From positions 1 through 6,429 of the forward strand of contig JARKOR010000086.1 of NCBI GenBank assembly GCA_029975625.1: a stretch of DNA of 6,429 nucleotides, read 5' to 3'. The translations under genes were made by a program, and so were the position numbers. Origin of the DNA: Nanosynbacter sp. (GTDB lineage: Bacteria; Patescibacteriota; Saccharimonadia; Saccharimonadales; Saccharimonadaceae). The notes under the pieces were generated by a model. That model saw only the letters and a list, made by a program, of their open reading frames with translations. It did not search any database and was not told the DNA's origin. Shown piece after piece: positions 1 to 5,709 of this stretch. Within the stretch, counting starts at the first letter, position 1. Each line of letters starts with the position of its first letter.

Positions 1-116
1 GCAACAACTTTTTTCAGTTTGCTTGACGGAACACGTACTTCCGTTTTACCAACCATCTTTGCATTGCGAATGCGGGTTAGAAGGTCGGCGATTGGATCTG
101 TAGTTTGCATTGACAT
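1..116 (-). CDS. rpsH: 30S ribosomal protein S8 (uS8), N-terminal part only, cut by window edge
   Basis: S8 binds the central domain of 16S rRNA and organises the 30S platform; in the E. coli spc operon it is also a translational repressor. Only the first 38 codons are in the window. They contain the family signature [13 protein letters not shown] (residues 7-19), followed by a basic stretch ending SSKLKKVV that matches the start of the first S8 domain. Two in-frame ATG codons lie close together (116 and 110). The upstream one is chosen because an AAAGGAGAT Shine-Dalgarno sits 9 nt before it and would be about 15 nt from the second. The gene follows rpsN after a 21-nt gap, the widest internal gap of the block. 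The rest of the gene lies outside the window, so nothing can be said about its C-terminus. Confidence 0.96.
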   Translation of the reverse strand, partial: MSMQTTDPIADLLTRIRNAKMVGKTEVRVPSSKLKKVV

Positions 117-123
117 ATTTCTA

Positions 124-132
124 ATCTCCTTT
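124..132 (-). promoter_or_regulatory. Ribosome binding site of rpsH
   Basis: The minus strand reads AAAGGAGAT, with GGAG ending 9 nt before the ATG at 116. It is the only internal Shine-Dalgarno of the block lying wholly in an intergenic gap rather than inside the preceding gene. It decides between the two nearby ATG codons of rpsH in favour of the upstream one. Confidence 0.8.
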
Positions 133-137
133 CCTTC

Positions 138-407
138 CTACCAACTACTCTTTGTTACGCCTGGGATTTCGCCCTTGGCTGCTTTTTCTCGGAAATTGAT
201 GCGGTTCAGGCCAAACTTACGCATATAAGCACGTGGACGACCGCTCAGGTTATCGCGATTTTTGTGCCTTGACGGGCTTGAGTTGCGCGGTAATTTCTGC
301 AAACCTTCTTGATCGCCAAGTTCTTTGAGCTCGGCGCGCTTGTCAGCATATTTCGCAATCAGCGCAAGACGTTTTTTATCGCGTGCAATCATAGATTTCT
401 TTGCCAT
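138..407 (-). CDS. rpsN: 30S ribosomal protein S14 (uS14), zinc-free 89-residue form
   Basis: S14 sits in the 30S head beside S3 and S10 and is needed for late head assembly. The 89-residue product carries the family signature [20 protein letters not shown] (residues 39-58), then [16 protein letters not shown] and the typical end IPGVTKSSW. It has no cysteine, so the CXXC zinc ribbon of the 61-residue Zn form is absent. Its length equals that of the shorter zinc-independent S14 known from Firmicutes paralogues and is below the 101 residues of E. coli S14. The start codon shares one base with the rplE stop (TAATG), and the GGGAGG Shine-Dalgarno lies in the last codons of rplE. It stops with TAG. 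As the copy in the standard spc position, it is probably the main S14 of this organism; whether a second copy exists cannot be seen. Confidence 0.97.
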   Translation of the reverse strand: MAKKSMIARDKKRLALIAKYADKRAELKELGDQEGLQKLPRNSSPSRHKNRDNLSGRPRAYMRKFGLNRINFREKAAKGEIPGVTKSSW

Positions 408-1000
408 TACTTCACGCCTCCCTTCTTTTCGAACGGCATACCGAATTTCTCAAGAAGTGCTCGAGACTGATCGCGGTGCTCGCTCTTTATTACGAACGTA
501 ACTTGCATGCCATGAATGACTTGAGTTTCCTCAAACGTTAGCTCTGGGAAAATCGACTGGTCGGTAATGCCAAGATTGTAATTGCCGCCTTTGTCGAACT
601 TTGCCGATACTCCGTGGAAGTCGCGTACGCGCGGTAGGGCGATATTGATGAGCCTATCCATAAACTCATACATGCGAGCCCCGCGAAGCGTTACGCTAAT
701 TCCAACGCGGTTCATGCCCGCGCGAATCTTAAATGTCGCGATTGATTTCTTTGCCATACGGTCAACCGGGTATTGACCAGTGACCTTTTCAAGGGTGTTT
801 CGTACTACTTCGTAATGACGCTTGTCATCCTTGTTTTTGCCGATACCGACGCTCACAACAATCTTCTCTAGTTTTGGTACCTGATGTACGTTCGCTAGAC
901 CCAATTCGGTCTGGAGTTCCTTGCGGTATGTACCCTGGTACAAGGCTTTCAGACGAGGAGCTGGCACGGCTGTAACTACAGCTGCTTTTTTCTCTGCCAT
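407..1000 (-). CDS. rplE: 50S ribosomal protein L5 (uL5)
   Basis: L5 belongs to the 5S rRNA subcomplex of the central protuberance and contacts the P-site tRNA and the 30S head. The 197-residue product shows the conserved [12 protein letters not shown] (84-95), a methionine-rich helix ending RVRDFHGV (124-131) and the signature [15 protein letters not shown] (139-153). Bacterial L5 is usually about 180 residues. The extra length is mainly an Ala/Val/Lys-rich leader of about 15 residues before the usual LKALYQ-type start, plus a short basic tail. The long start is well supported: AAGGAG lies 8 nt before the ATG, inside the end of rplX, and the ATG overlaps the rplX stop as TAATG. The leader is probably a disordered rRNA-contacting extension; that is inference. 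Confidence 0.98.
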   Translation of the reverse strand: MAEKKAAVVTAVPAPRLKALYQGTYRKELQTELGLANVHQVPKLEKIVVSVGIGKNKDDKRHYEVVRNTLEKVTGQYPVDRMAKKSIATFKIRAGMNRVGISVTLRGARMYEFMDRLINIALPRVRDFHGVSAKFDKGGNYNLGITDQSIFPELTFEETQVIHGMQVTFVIKSEHRDQSRALLEKFGMPFEKKGGVK

Positions 1001-1320
1001 TATTTAATCTCCTTATTATTCACCTGACGAGCAACGCGGGTCTTGCTGCCCTCGGTGTTTTTTACTAATCCAACGCGGCTTGTTTTGCCGGTCTTTTCGT
1101 CGACCACAAGAGCAACTTTGCTGATATCCATAGGTACATGAATATCTTTCTTGCCGCCTCGTGGGTTGACCTGGCTTGGACGAACATGTCGGTGGCCAAC
1201 ACCAACACCTTCAATCAGAACGGTTGCCTTTTTTGTATCGACTGCTAAAACTTTGCCGGTCGTGCCCTTGTTCCTGCCAGTCATAACTTTCACGGTGTCA
1301 TCTTTATGAATTCGTGCCAT
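1000..1320 (-). CDS. rplX: 50S ribosomal protein L24 (uL24)
   Basis: L24 is one of the two assembly-initiating 50S proteins. It binds the 5' domain of 23S rRNA and lies near the tunnel exit. The 106-residue product begins with a KOW motif (about residues 4-31: KDDTVKVMTGRNKGTTGKVLAV), followed by the family's HVRPSQVNPRGG segment (45-56) and the late TGKTSRVGL strand. Length is normal for bacteria (about 100-105). The ATG overlaps the rplN stop by one base (TAATG), and a GGAGGT Shine-Dalgarno is written in the final codons of rplN. Its own final codons, ending NKEIK, supply the rplE Shine-Dalgarno. No anomaly seen. Confidence 0.98.
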   Translation of the reverse strand: MARIHKDDTVKVMTGRNKGTTGKVLAVDTKKATVLIEGVGVGHRHVRPSQVNPRGGKKDIHVPMDISKVALVVDEKTGKTSRVGLVKNTEGSKTRVARQVNNKEIK

Positions 1321-1688
1321 TAGAGTACCTCCGGAGCCAAGCTGATAATCTTGTTGTAGCCCAGGTCGCGTAGTTCACGCGGTACAGGCCCAAAGACACG
1401 CGTTGCTTTTGGCTGCTTGTCATCACCGATGATAACAACGGCATTGTCATCGAAAGCGATTGTCGAACCATCTTTTCGATGAATTTGATCGCGAGTACGG
1501 ACGACGACAGCCTTGACGACAGATTTTTTCTTGACGTTGCCCGTTGGGCTTGCGTCCTTGACCGAGCAGACAATGATGTCGCCTACTCGAGCGTATCGGC
1601 GCTTGGTGCCGCCAAGTACGCGGATGCAAAGGACAGATTTCGCGCCAGAGTTATCGGCAACCTTCAAGCGTGTTTCCTGCTGAATCAT
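1320..1688 (-). CDS. rplN: 50S ribosomal protein L14 (uL14)
   Basis: L14 lies on the 50S interface, forms an intersubunit bridge with 16S rRNA, and is the docking site of the silencing factor RsfS. The 122-residue product matches the usual family length exactly. It contains the [10 protein letters not shown] segment (8-17), the VLCIRVLGG strand (19-27), [13 protein letters not shown] (36-48), KAVVVRTR (59-66) and the closing FGPVPRELR...[10 protein letters not shown]. It carries the only two cysteines (21 and 41) that I see in the complete proteins of this window. The ATG overlaps the rpsQ stop as ATGA (4 nt). The Shine-Dalgarno GGAGG is coded by the Glu-rich end of S17. This is one of the most conserved ribosomal proteins and the assignment is secure. 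Confidence 0.98.
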   Translation of the reverse strand: MIQQETRLKVADNSGAKSVLCIRVLGGTKRRYARVGDIIVCSVKDASPTGNVKKKSVVKAVVVRTRDQIHRKDGSTIAFDDNAVVIIGDDKQPKATRVFGPVPRELRDLGYNKIISLAPEVL

Positions 1689-1978
1689 GCCTTTTCCTCC
1701 TCTTCGATGGTCTCGTCCTTGAGTTCAATTGAACCACGTGATCTCTCGACAATCTTGTCGAGCTCAAAGGTCTTCGTCTTTGAGATTGGCCGTGTTTCAA
1801 CGATTATTACCTTGTCGCCCTCACCCGCCTGATTGTCCTCATCGTGCGCGGTATATTTACGCGTCACCGTGTACTGTTTGCCGTACAGAGGATGAGTCTC
1901 ACGCGATGTTACCGTCACGGTAATGGTCTTATCGCGTTTTGCGGAAGTGACGACACCGGTCAGTGTTCGTTTAGCCAT
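1685..1978 (-). CDS. rpsQ: 30S ribosomal protein S17 (uS17)
   Basis: S17 is a primary binder of the 16S rRNA 5' domain with an OB-fold. The 97-residue product shows [18 protein letters not shown] (6-23), then HPLYGK (29-34), KYTAHDEDN (41-49), where the family usually has a similar K-x-x-AHD segment, and [18 protein letters not shown] (54-71). The last 14 residues are an acidic tail ([14 protein letters not shown]), unusual in an otherwise basic RNA-binding protein. The GAG-rich codons of the tail double as the Shine-Dalgarno of rplN. The gene overlaps rpmC by 8 nt (ATGGCTAA), with AAAGGA upstream of the ATG. It ends in TGA, which shows that UGA is a stop here. Length is slightly above the usual 80-90 because of the tail. 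Confidence 0.97.
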   Translation of the reverse strand: MAKRTLTGVVTSAKRDKTITVTVTSRETHPLYGKQYTVTRKYTAHDEDNQAGEGDKVIIVETRPISKTKTFELDKIVERSRGSIELKDETIEEEEKA

Positions 1979-2189
1979 TACTTTTCCTTTCGTTAATTTG
2001 CGTCATCAGACGAGCGATGTCTTTGCGATATGCAGTGATTGCTCGCGGATTTACTAATTCTCCAGCCTTATTCGCGCGTTTTGCTTCCAAAAGATCGTTT
2101 CGTTTTGCTCGGAGTTCTTGCTCCAGCTCTTCGATTGACTTTATGGTAACCGCTTCTTTGGCTGCTTTCTTTGCTACTTCTTTAGCCAT
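1971..2189 (-). CDS. rpmC: 50S ribosomal protein L29 (uL29)
   Basis: L29 is a small two-helix protein beside L23 at the tunnel exit, near the binding site for signal recognition particle and trigger factor. The 72-residue product has the family core from about residue 16 (IKSIEELEQELRAKRNDLLEAK) and the second helix, where NPRAITAYRKDIARLMTQI (47-65) matches the usual NPxxIxxxRxxIAR-x-T pattern. A Lys/Ala leader of about 14 residues precedes the usual start. That start is supported by a GGGAGG Shine-Dalgarno 10 nt upstream inside the end of rplP. The gap to rplP is 2 nt, and the gene overlaps rpsQ by 8 nt. Confidence 0.95.
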   Translation of the reverse strand: MAKEVAKKAAKEAVTIKSIEELEQELRAKRNDLLEAKRANKAGELVNPRAITAYRKDIARLMTQINERKSNG

Positions 2190-2191
2190 AA

Positions 2192-2605
2192 TTACGCTTC
2201 CTCCCGAATAATAAACTTCGTTTTCACTGGAAGCTTATGGCTGGCTAGGCGCATTGCCTCGCGCGCGGTCTCTTCAGATACGCCTTTCATTTCAAAAAGG
2301 ACGGTACCAGCTTTGACTTTTGCTACAAAGAACTCCGGATTTCCCTTACCCATGCCCATCTTAAGGCCGACTGGCTTGCGGGTGACAGGTGTATGTGGGA
2401 AAATACGAATCCAAATCTTACCGCCACGCTTGATGTAGCGGGTCATCGCCTGACGCGCAGACTCGATTTGACGTGAGTTAATGCGCTCATTTGACTGACT
2501 CTGCAGAGCGTAGTCGCCAAATGCGATATAGTTGCCTCGGGTGGCGTTGCCTCGGTTTTTACCGACGCGGACTTTACGATATTTAGTCTTCTTTGGTAAT
2601 AACAT
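2192..2605 (-). CDS. rplP: 50S ribosomal protein L16 (uL16)
   Basis: L16 is a late 50S assembly protein that organises the A-site and the elbow region of incoming tRNA. The 137-residue product has family-typical length. It starts [19 protein letters not shown] (1-19) and contains [20 protein letters not shown] (44-63), the KIWIRIFP strand (63-70), the [18 protein letters not shown] loop region (83-100) and the helix [20 protein letters not shown]. At the position aligning with E. coli Arg81, the arginine hydroxylated by RoxA/YcfD, this protein has Lys82 (KPVGLK against KPLAVR). The start is ATG, 5 nt after the rpsC stop, with AAAGGAG at the end of rpsC. The sequence resembles Saccharibacteria L16 as I remember it. 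Confidence 0.98.
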   Translation of the reverse strand: MLLPKKTKYRKVRVGKNRGNATRGNYIAFGDYALQSQSNERINSRQIESARQAMTRYIKRGGKIWIRIFPHTPVTRKPVGLKMGMGKGNPEFFVAKVKAGTVLFEMKGVSEETAREAMRLASHKLPVKTKFIIREEA

Positions 2606-2610
2606 ACGTC

Positions 2611-3243
2611 CTAGCTCCTTTCACCCTTATAGATCCAGACCTTTACCCCAATAACACCTGAAGGTGTCTGGGCGCGAGCTGTATGAAAGTCAATATCTGC
2701 ACGAAGTGTGTGAAGTGGCACGGAGCCCTCAATCACCTTTTCGCGACGCGCCATCTCAGCGCCGTTCAAACGACCGGCAACCTCGATACGGATACCCTTA
2801 GCTCCAGCCGCCATCGTATTCTGAGCGGTCATTTTAGTTGCCCGACGGAAATTAATACGACGCTCAAGCTGACGAGCTATATTTTCAGCAACCAGTTTGG
2901 CTGCGAGCTCTGGACGACGTACTTCCTCAATGTTAATACGCACAGCTTGCCCGGTAATTTTCTCTATTTCTTTCTTTAATTCATTTACGCCTGCGCCACC
3001 ACGACCGATAACGACACCCGCCTTTGCGGTATGAATTGTTACGGTAATAAGGTTAGCGCTTCGCTCAATCTCAATCTGATTGATCGTTGGGCGTGCCGCG
3101 AACTTCTTCTCGATTAGTTCGCGAATCTCATGGTCTTCCGCGATTGCTTTCGCAAACTCCTTCTTATTGGCCATAAACCAACGAGAGCTCCAGTTCTTGT
3201 GAACCTGCAGGCGGAAGTTAATTGGGTTAACTTTCTGACCCAT
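2611..3243 (-). CDS. rpsC: 30S ribosomal protein S3 (uS3)
   Basis: S3 lies at the mRNA entry channel in the 30S head and takes part in mRNA helicase activity. The 210-residue product starts with the canonical [12 protein letters not shown]. It has a KH type II domain with the GXXG-type loop VIGRGG (78-83), followed by [35 protein letters not shown] (104-137). Arg133, Arg134 and Lys137 align with E. coli Arg131, Arg132 and Lys135, implicated in helicase function. The C-terminal domain follows, with [17 protein letters not shown] (150-166), TLRADIDF (179-186) and [10 protein letters not shown]. It ends soon after this strand and lacks the longer tail seen in E. coli (233 residues). The ATG directly abuts the rplV stop, with AAAGGAGG inside the end of rplV. 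Confidence 0.98.
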   Translation of the reverse strand: MGQKVNPINFRLQVHKNWSSRWFMANKKEFAKAIAEDHEIRELIEKKFAARPTINQIEIERSANLITVTIHTAKAGVVIGRGGAGVNELKKEIEKITGQAVRINIEEVRRPELAAKLVAENIARQLERRINFRRATKMTAQNTMAAGAKGIRIEVAGRLNGAEMARREKVIEGSVPLHTLRADIDFHTARAQTPSGVIGVKVWIYKGERS

Positions 3244-3678
3244 TTACTTTTCCTCCTTTACCGGCTTTTCAGCCTTCTTTTCACTCTTTTCAGTAGTCGT
3301 TGGCTTCTTTGCGGGAGCTTTCTTTGGCTTTTCAGCCCCAGTTACGACGACCAAAATATTTGACGTTTTCTTCTGGAATGGCAATGCGCGACCACGTGAA
3401 GCAGGCTTGTATCGCTTTAGGCGAGTTCCTGTCGTGACCGATAGCGTGCTGATAACCAGCGTGTTGCCATCGAGTCCGTGGTTGTTTATTGCATTGGCGC
3501 GTGCGCTTTCGATAGCCTTTTTTACAGGCTGGCTTGCGCGGCGTGGCACGTGTTCCAGAATAACCAGTGCATCGGCAACCGTTCGGCCGCGCACCAGTGC
3601 TGCTACTAGGCTGACCTTGCGCGGGGCTTGGTCGACACCTTTGGCATAGGCGCGAACAGAATAAGTTACATCACTCAT
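3244..3678 (-). CDS. rplV: 50S ribosomal protein L22 (uL22) with Lys/Pro/Ala-rich C-terminal tail
   Basis: L22 contacts all 23S rRNA domains, and its beta-hairpin lines the exit tunnel opposite L4. The core (about residues 5-114) shows APRKVSLVAALVRGRTVADAL (18-38), SARANAINNHGLD (58-70) and the hairpin segment RLKRYKPASRGRALPFQKKTSNILVVV (86-112), whose tip faces the tunnel. After that, about 30 residues of low-complexity sequence rich in Lys, Pro, Ala, Thr and Glu follow, giving 144 residues against the usual 110-115. The tail is probably disordered and on the ribosome surface; that is inference. The start ATG is 2 nt after the rpsS stop, with AAGGA in the rpsS end. The tail's final codons carry the strong Shine-Dalgarno of rpsC. 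Confidence 0.97.
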   Translation of the reverse strand: MSDVTYSVRAYAKGVDQAPRKVSLVAALVRGRTVADALVILEHVPRRASQPVKKAIESARANAINNHGLDGNTLVISTLSVTTGTRLKRYKPASRGRALPFQKKTSNILVVVTGAEKPKKAPAKKPTTTEKSEKKAEKPVKEEK

Positions 3679-3680
3679 GA

Positions 3681-3947
3681 CTACTTCTTATCCTTTCCAC
3701 CGTGCTTTCGGAACTTCCTCGTTGGGCTAAACTCACCGAGCTTGTGTCCAACCATATTTTCTGTAATAAGCACAGGTACGTGCATGCGGCCGTTGTGAAC
3801 GGCAATCGTGCGTCCCACCATCTCTGGTGTAATCGTGCTTGCGCGTGCCCATGTCTTGATGACAGTGCGATCATTGAGGTCTAGAGCTGCTACCTTCTTG
3901 GCAAGCTTGACATCAACGAACGGACCTTTCTTTAGAGAACGACTCAT
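3681..3947 (-). CDS. rpsS: 30S ribosomal protein S19 (uS19)
   Basis: S19 pairs with S13 in the 30S head and takes part in bridges to the 50S central protuberance. The 88-residue product is nearly canonical: [11 protein letters not shown] at the N-terminus (2-12), [23 protein letters not shown] (32-54), [24 protein letters not shown] (56-79), and a short basic end HGGKDKK. Length is normal (about 90). The ATG lies 6 nt after the rplB stop. The GAGG Shine-Dalgarno comes from the last rplB codons (Lys-Arg-Lys-Arg-stop). It stops with TAG, 2 nt before the rplV start. Confidence 0.98.
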   Translation of the reverse strand: MSRSLKKGPFVDVKLAKKVAALDLNDRTVIKTWARASTITPEMVGRTIAVHNGRMHVPVLITENMVGHKLGEFSPTRKFRKHGGKDKK

Positions 3948-3953
3948 CGTGAT

Positions 3954-4793
3954 TTACCTCTTCCTCTTCGCATCATGGCGAGTGCGTACGATTAATTTAT
4001 TTGAGCCCTTGCGGCGCCTCGTGCGGTAGCCCAATGTGAGCTGACCCCAAGGCGTGCGAGGCGGCTTGCCGGAACCGTGTCGACCGCCGTCACCACCACC
4101 ATGCGGGTGATCTGCGGCGTTCATGACAACACCGCGAACTGTTGGTCGAATACCTTTACGGCGCTTGCGTCCGGCTGAACCAACTTTAACGTTCTGGTGC
4201 TGTACGTTTCCAACCACACCGATTGATGCGGTGGCTTCCAGGCGAACCTTGCGAACTTCACCGGATGGCAGCTTAATCGTCGCATAGTTTCCTTCTTTGG
4301 CCATCAGCTGCGCCTTAGTTCCGGCACTTCTAACCATCTGGGCGCCCTTACCTGCGGTAAGTTCAATGGCGTAAATCATAGTACCGACAGGAATCGCGGA
4401 AAGCGGGAGGCGATTTGAGGCCTCAATCGCGACAGATTCACCTGTCTGAATAACCTTGCCCTTTGTCATGGACGTGTCAGCCAAGATGTAGTGATACAAG
4501 CCGTACTGATCCTTGACCCGTGCAATACGCGCGGAACGGTTTGGATCGTACTCAATCTCCTCGATTGTCAAAGTTAGGCCTGTTGGCAAATTGTGGTTAA
4601 TGAGTCGATAGTGTCGGCGCACACCGCCACCGCGGTGACGTGTTGTGATGCGGCCTTGGTTATTACGTCCGGCCTGCTGCTTCTTCGCTTTAATCAAGCT
4701 CTTTAGCGGTTTCTTAGTCGTAATATCGGATAGATCCTGCGATGTCATACCGCGACGAGCAGGAGTTGTTGGATTATAAGGTGTTACTGCCAT
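3954..4793 (-). CDS. rplB: 50S ribosomal protein L2 (uL2)
   Basis: L2 is a primary 23S rRNA binder close to the peptidyl-transferase centre; it forms bridge B7b and is required for subunit association. The 279-residue product matches the family length (about 275). The N-terminal OB-fold region includes NNQGRITTRHRGGGVRRHYR (44-63) and IEYDPNRSARIARV (80-93). The SH3-like domain follows, with GEVRKVRLEATASIGVVGN (178-196) and GIRPTVRGVVMNAADHPHGGG (214-234). His229 in the DHPHGGG motif corresponds to the functionally important E. coli His229. The basic tail ends RTRHDAKRKR. The ATG shares one base with the rplW stop (TAATG), and the GGAGGAG Shine-Dalgarno is coded by the Glu-Glu-Lys-Lys end of L23. 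Confidence 0.99.
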   Translation of the reverse strand: MAVTPYNPTTPARRGMTSQDLSDITTKKPLKSLIKAKKQQAGRNNQGRITTRHRGGGVRRHYRLINHNLPTGLTLTIEEIEYDPNRSARIARVKDQYGLYHYILADTSMTKGKVIQTGESVAIEASNRLPLSAIPVGTMIYAIELTAGKGAQMVRSAGTKAQLMAKEGNYATIKLPSGEVRKVRLEATASIGVVGNVQHQNVKVGSAGRKRRKGIRPTVRGVVMNAADHPHGGGDGGRHGSGKPPRTPWGQLTLGYRTRRRKGSNKLIVRTRHDAKRKR

Positions 4794-5110
4794 TATTTTT
4801 TCTCCTCCGCTTGCTCTTCAACGTCAAACACCTTGATGCTATCACCATCTTTAAGCGTCACATATGCCTTCTTGACGTCTTTCCTCGTAGTCGTGCCGGG
4901 ATAGCGGCGCTTGCCCCGAGAAAAACGTACTGATTTGCCATCTTGAACGAGCGTCTTAATCCCTGTCACCGTTACGTCAAATTGTGATTCAACGGCTGCT
5001 CGGATGTCGTTCTTATTGGCATCTAGCGGTGCTTGGAACACATAGACATTCTTTGTGCTCGACACATACGCTTTTTCGCTCATAATAGGAGTAATTTGTA
5101 TTAGTTTCAT
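4793..5110 (-). CDS. rplW: 50S ribosomal protein L23 (uL23), start corrected to the ATG at 5110
   Basis: L23 lines the exit of the peptide tunnel and is the docking site for trigger factor and signal recognition particle. With the chosen start the product has 105 residues: MKLIQITPIMSEKAY (1-15), the first strand VYVFQAPLDANKNDIRAAVE (22-41), which resembles the family's TKxEIKxAVE helix, the basic loop VRFSRGKRRYPG (61-72), and KKAYVTLKDGDSIKVFDV (80-97). A short acidic/basic tail ends the protein. The frame stays open to an ATG at 5134, which would add eight residues (MARGGERV). Those codons are actually the Shine-Dalgarno GGGGAGGAG, and the inner ATG overlaps the rplD stop as TAATG exactly as at neighbouring junctions. 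The 5110 start is therefore preferred. Confidence 0.96.
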   Translation of the reverse strand: MKLIQITPIMSEKAYVSSTKNVYVFQAPLDANKNDIRAAVESQFDVTVTGIKTLVQDGKSVRFSRGKRRYPGTTTRKDVKKAYVTLKDGDSIKVFDVEEQAEEKK

Positions 5111-5709
5111 TACGCGTTCTCCTCCCCGAGCCATTCAGTCAACGCAGGCAACGCCGCTGGCGACATGACAATAGTGTCAGCGTTCAAAATATGATACACG
5201 CTCAGGTATACGGCGCGAATAACCAGAATATTCTGAATGTTATTGGTCGCGCGCATTAGCTCTGGCGACTTTTCGTCGACTACAACAAGAATACGTCGCT
5301 CAAGCTTATTGTCTTCAAGGAACTTCGCGACTTCAGCGGTTTTGCCCGTGGTCTTGATGTCCTTGATGACGATTTTCTTCGCTTCGTTAGCCAGTGTTAG
5401 TGCTTGACGCACAGCAACCCGCTTTGCTGTTTTTGATAGTTTCTTTGTATAGTTTTCATTGCCGCGAGGACCGAAAACAACACCACCACCGCGCCAAATT
5501 GGGTTTCTGGATGAACCAAATCGAGCTCGACCCGTACCCTTCTGCCGCCATGGCTTCTTACCGCCACCGCGGACTTCACCGCGCTGTTTGGTAGTTGCGC
5601 TTGCAAGGCGAGCGTTCGCCAAGTAGCTATCGTACGCTAATTTCAACAGTTCGTGATTATTCACTTCAACCGCAAAAATATCCTTTGGAAGTTTTGTTGT
5701 TTCAGCCAT
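5110..5709 (-). CDS. rplD: 50S ribosomal protein L4 (uL4)
   Basis: L4 binds domain I of 23S rRNA early in assembly. Its long loop forms the tunnel constriction with L22; in E. coli L4 is also the autogenous repressor of the S10 operon. The 199-residue product has the expected length. The extended tunnel loop is at residues 44-81: GEVRGGGKKPWRQKGTGRARF, then GSSRNPIWRGGGVVFGPRG. Most of it follows the consensus, with Phe64, Ser67 and Asn69 at variable sites. The globular domain follows, with KRVAVRQALTLANE (97-110) and RILVVVDEKSPELMRATNNI (139-158), and a short C-terminal helix ends EWLGEENA. The ATG overlaps the rplC stop as TAATG, with GGGAGGT upstream. Whether it regulates its own operon here cannot be judged, because no clear L4-type leader structure is visible. 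Confidence 0.98.
   Translation of the reverse strand: MAETTKLPKDIFAVEVNNHELLKLAYDSYLANARLASATTKQRGEVRGGGKKPWRQKGTGRARFGSSRNPIWRGGGVVFGPRGNENYTKKLSKTAKRVAVRQALTLANEAKKIVIKDIKTTGKTAEVAKFLEDNKLERRILVVVDEKSPELMRATNNIQNILVIRAVYLSVYHILNADTIVMSPAALPALTEWLGEENA
5119..5127 (-). promoter_or_regulatory. Ribosome binding site that sets the rplW start
   Basis: The minus strand reads GGGGAGGAG, ending 8 nt before the ATG at 5110 and inside the last codons of rplD (Gly-Glu-Glu). The alternative ATG at 5134 lies upstream of this element, so initiation there would translate the ribosome binding site as Arg-Gly-Gly-Glu. This supports the shorter L23. Confidence 0.85.

Noticed and set aside
117..137. Possible internal promoter or terminator between rpsN and rpsH
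   Set aside because: The 21-nt gap holds only the Shine-Dalgarno of rpsH; there is no room for a promoter and no inverted repeat.
1304..1573. 89-codon minus-strand frame inside rplN
   Set aside because: It is out of frame within L14, Ser/Arg-rich shadow coding, with no support of its own.
1685..1687. Recoding of UGA as glycine, as in some CPR phyla
   Set aside because: UGA ends rpsQ at the expected family length in a normal ATGA overlap with rplN, and an in-frame UGA lies just upstream of the rplC start; no gene contains an internal UGA.
1479..1832. 117-codon open frame on the plus strand across rplN and rpsQ
   Set aside because: It lies wholly antisense to two conserved ribosomal genes, has no recognisable domain, and no good ribosome binding site was noted; it is a shadow frame.
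2683..2979. 98-codon plus-strand open frame inside rpsC
   Set aside because: It is antisense to the KH and C-terminal domains of S3, has a composition typical of a reverse-strand shadow, and has no family likeness.
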